Shown here piece after piece: positions 41,633 through 43,340 of a stretch of 43,340 nt of DNA (the stretch's first letter is position 1; every line of letters begins with the position of its first letter). The notes under the pieces were generated by a model. That model searched no databases and was not told where the DNA came from. It saw only the letters and a list, made by a program, of their open reading frames with translations. Origin of the DNA: Flavobacteriales bacterium (GTDB lineage: Bacteria > Bacteroidota > Bacteroidia > Flavobacteriales_D > Parvicellaceae); contig JAQWSL010000068.1 in assembly GCA_029243225.1 (NCBI GenBank), forward strand, positions 1 through 43,340. Direction: 5' to 3'. The position numbers were made by a program, and so were the translations under genes.

Positions 41633-42601
41633 TTGGCAAAGACAAAATACAAATACAATCCAGAAAGCTTAAAATATGAAGAAGTGGAATTAACTTTAAT
41701 TGGAAGATTAAAGAAAATTTCATACTACTTTGTTTCATCAATAGTTTTCTGCGCCCTAGTTCTTGCTATTTCTTTCAATGGAATAAACGACTACATTAGA
41801 AAAGAAGCCACTAAAGACAATGCTAATGTAAGAGCTGAATTAAATAAGTTTTATACAGATTTAGAAGAAATAATTATTGTTTTAGAAAACATTGAAGATA
41901 GAGATGACAACATCTATCGATCAATTTTTGAGGTTAAACCATACCCGGATTATAAAAGAAAATTAGGTACTGGTGGTAATTCAATGAAATTCAAAAAATA
42001 TCAAGGTTTAAGACACGAATCTCTTTTAATTGACATTTCCAATAAGGTAGAAGCAATTGAAAAAAAAATAGTTGCTCAATCAAGATCTTTTGATGAAGTA
42101 ATTGAGCTAACTAAAACTAAAGAACAAATGCTTAAATGCATCCCTAGTATTCAACCCATCTCAAATAAAGATTTGAGTAGAATTTCTTCTGGTTTTGGTT
42201 ATAGAATGCATCCTATTCATAAAATTATGAAATTACATACTGGACAAGATTTTACCGCTCCAGTAGGAACAGAGATTTATGCTACTGGAGATGGTATTAT
42301 TGAATTAGCAAAATGGAACAGTGGATATGGAAAATGTGTTATCATTGACCATGGTTTTGGATACAAAACAAAATATGCTCATTGCAAAAAATTAAATTGC
42401 AGGAGGGGACAAAAAATTAAGAAAGGAGAAGTAATCGCCTTTCTTGGTAATACTGGACAATCTACAGGCCCTCACCTTCACTATGAAGTAATAAAAAATA
42501 ATAATAAAGTAAATCCTGTGAATTATTTTTTCAATGATTTAAGTCCAGAAGAGTATGAAAAAGTAATTGAGCTATCTTCGAGACCAATTCAATCAATGTA
42601 G
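41633..42601 (+). CDS. M23 family peptidase (LytM-type endopeptidase), membrane-anchored
   Basis: M23 metallopeptidases cut peptide cross-links in peptidoglycan. The protein (322 residues from TTG 41633, 329 from ATG 41612) has one membrane segment at about 30-50 (YYFVSSIVFCALVLAISF), a helical region, and a LytM domain over the last 140 residues: SGFGYRMHPIHK, HTGQDFTAPVGT (His and Asp zinc ligands) and GPHLHYEV (the HxH motif). The ligands are complete, so it is likely active. I prefer the TTG start because it gives MAKTKYKYNPESLKYEEVE, the family's usual N-terminus, and because the -7 promoter element lies one base before the ATG. It may act in cell-wall growth or division. Confidence 0.92.
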   Translation: MAKTKYKYNPESLKYEEVELTLIGRLKKISYYFVSSIVFCALVLAISFNGINDYIRKEATKDNANVRAELNKFYTDLEEIIIVLENIEDRDDNIYRSIFEVKPYPDYKRKLGTGGNSMKFKKYQGLRHESLLIDISNKVEAIEKKIVAQSRSFDEVIELTKTKEQMLKCIPSIQPISNKDLSRISSGFGYRMHPIHKIMKLHTGQDFTAPVGTEIYATGDGIIELAKWNSGYGKCVIIDHGFGYKTKYAHCKKLNCRRGQKIKKGEVIAFLGNTGQSTGPHLHYEVIKNNNKVNPVNYFFNDLSPEEYEKVIELSSRPIQSM

Positions 42602-42673
42602 TTAACATTATTTTGTTATTTATAATTCTTTACTCTTTGTAACAGAATTGATTGTTTGTATTAATTTTACATT

Positions 42674-43018
42674 ATGAGTGAAATCTCAATTAAATCGTTT
42701 GAACTAACTAAAGTCTACTACTCAATCGGAGAAGTAGCTCAGATGTTTGATGTTAACAATTCTTTAATTCGGTTTTGGGAAAAAGAATTTGACATTATTA
42801 AACCAAAAAAAAATAAAAAAGGTAATCGGTTATTCACTAAACAAGATGTTGAAAACTACCACATTATTTTTCACTTAGTTAAAGAAAGAGGCTACACACT
42901 TCAAGGAGCAAAAGATAAACTTAAAGGAAATAAAGAAGAAGTATCACACAACCATACAATAGTTAAAAAACTAAGTAACATTAAATCTTTTTTACTAGAT
43001 ATAAAAGAAGGGTTATAA
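42674..43018 (+). CDS. Short MerR-family transcriptional regulator
   Basis: A 114-residue protein with an N-terminal winged helix of the MerR type: YYSIGEVAQMFDVNNSLIRF, WEKEFDIIKPKKNKKGNRLF, and VENYHIIFHLVKERGYTLQG. There is almost no C-terminal part after the first helix of the dimer region (about 30 residues), so it lacks an effector-binding domain. Small regulators of this type commonly follow the M23 peptidase in Flavobacteriia in my memory, but the target is unknown. It starts 72 bases after the peptidase gene; that gap has no full promoter consensus, only TAATTTTA at 42662-42669, one base off TAnnTTTG. Confidence 0.88.
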   Translation: MSEISIKSFELTKVYYSIGEVAQMFDVNNSLIRFWEKEFDIIKPKKNKKGNRLFTKQDVENYHIIFHLVKERGYTLQGAKDKLKGNKEEVSHNHTIVKKLSNIKSFLLDIKEGL

Positions 43019-43062
43019 CTCAATATTCTACTTAATTCCTCGTTATTTAATTAAAACTCAAT

Positions 43063-43340
43063 ATGCTAGAAAAACACATACAATCAAATTCAATTTTAAA
43101 GACACAAGAACTATCAAAAAGTTTTGTGTCTAATGTTTTCTCAATGATGTTCGTTGCTCTTGGGATTACAGCCATAACTGCCTACTGGTTTGCAAACTCA
43201 GGCATTGTAATAACTGGAATAACTCATTGGATTATTATGCTGGCTCCACTAGGACTGGTATTACTAATGGGCACAAGATTTACTAAACTAAGTGCGCCTA
43301 TTTTAATGTCAATTTTTATTCTTTTTTCCGTTTTGATGGG
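43063..43340 (+). CDS. Bax inhibitor-1/YccA family membrane protein, cut by the window end
   Basis: An open frame from ATG 43063 runs to the end of the window (92 codons and two bases). After a polar N-terminus it reads LSKSFVSNVFSMMFVALGIT, ITAYWFANSGIVITG, HWIIMLAPLGLVLLMGTRFT and further hydrophobic residues. The conserved start of the first membrane segment (SFVSNVFSMMFVALGITA), the short loop and the second segment fit the Bax inhibitor-1 family (UPF0005), multi-pass membrane proteins that in E. coli (YccA) interact with FtsH. The remaining two thirds lie outside the window. It starts 44 bases after the MerR gene. Confidence 0.75.
   Translation, partial: MLEKHIQSNSILKTQELSKSFVSNVFSMMFVALGITAITAYWFANSGIVITGITHWIIMLAPLGLVLLMGTRFTKLSAPILMSIFILFSVLM

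Overview
The window is an AT-rich stretch of chromosome from a member of the Bacteroidota, most likely of the Flavobacteriales. The evidence is the gliding genes gldB and gldC, a DUF4290 gene beside murA, a monomeric NADP-isocitrate dehydrogenase, and the gene order rpsL-rpsG-fusA-rpsJ with no tuf. Promoters of the Bacteroidota type (TTG about 20 bases before TAnnTTTG) also stand in front of several genes. Coding density is very high. The longest stretch without a gene is about 250 bases (28492-28745), and I see no tRNA, rRNA, insertion sequence, prophage or CRISPR array.

Layout. Positions 1-4909 (+): the 3' part of gldB, then gldC, trmB, and a pair of predicted outer-membrane beta-barrel genes, the second with a ComEA-like helix-hairpin-helix domain. 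Positions 4906-7140 (-): monomeric isocitrate dehydrogenase, tail to tail with the barrel gene. Positions 7277-10522 (-): a carA-eno-GH25 lysozyme unit with a terminator. Positions 10591-28573 (-): one continuous str/S10/spc/alpha cluster of 33 genes, rpsL to rplQ, with secY, map, infA and rpoA embedded. A Bacteroidota promoter precedes rpsL and a hairpin terminator follows rplQ. Positions 28734-33646 (+): a UvrD/PcrA helicase, a DUF4290 gene broken by one in-frame TGA, murA, a thioredoxin-like gene and a terminator. Positions 33658-38901 (+): grpE, dnaJ, an ABC-2 type exporter (ATPase and permease) and an NtrC-like response regulator. Positions 38898-41525 (-): alaS. Positions 41580-43340 (+): an M23 peptidase, a small MerR-type regulator and the 5' part of a Bax inhibitor-1 family gene cut by the window end.

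Most of the content is core machinery for translation, secretion, cell wall and central metabolism. The least ordinary parts are these: the DUF4290 gene split at a conserved position; a sigma-54-like -24/-12 element in front of grpE-dnaJ, in the same run of genes as a sigma-54-type AAA+ regulator that lacks a DNA-binding domain; a structured RNA candidate directly upstream of rpsD (S4); the barrel gene with a helix-hairpin-helix domain; and -7 promoter elements so close to start codons that some transcripts may be leaderless or some starts need correcting. I found no convincing wholly new multi-gene system. Gene identities come from recognising family motifs in the translated sequence, not from database searches.
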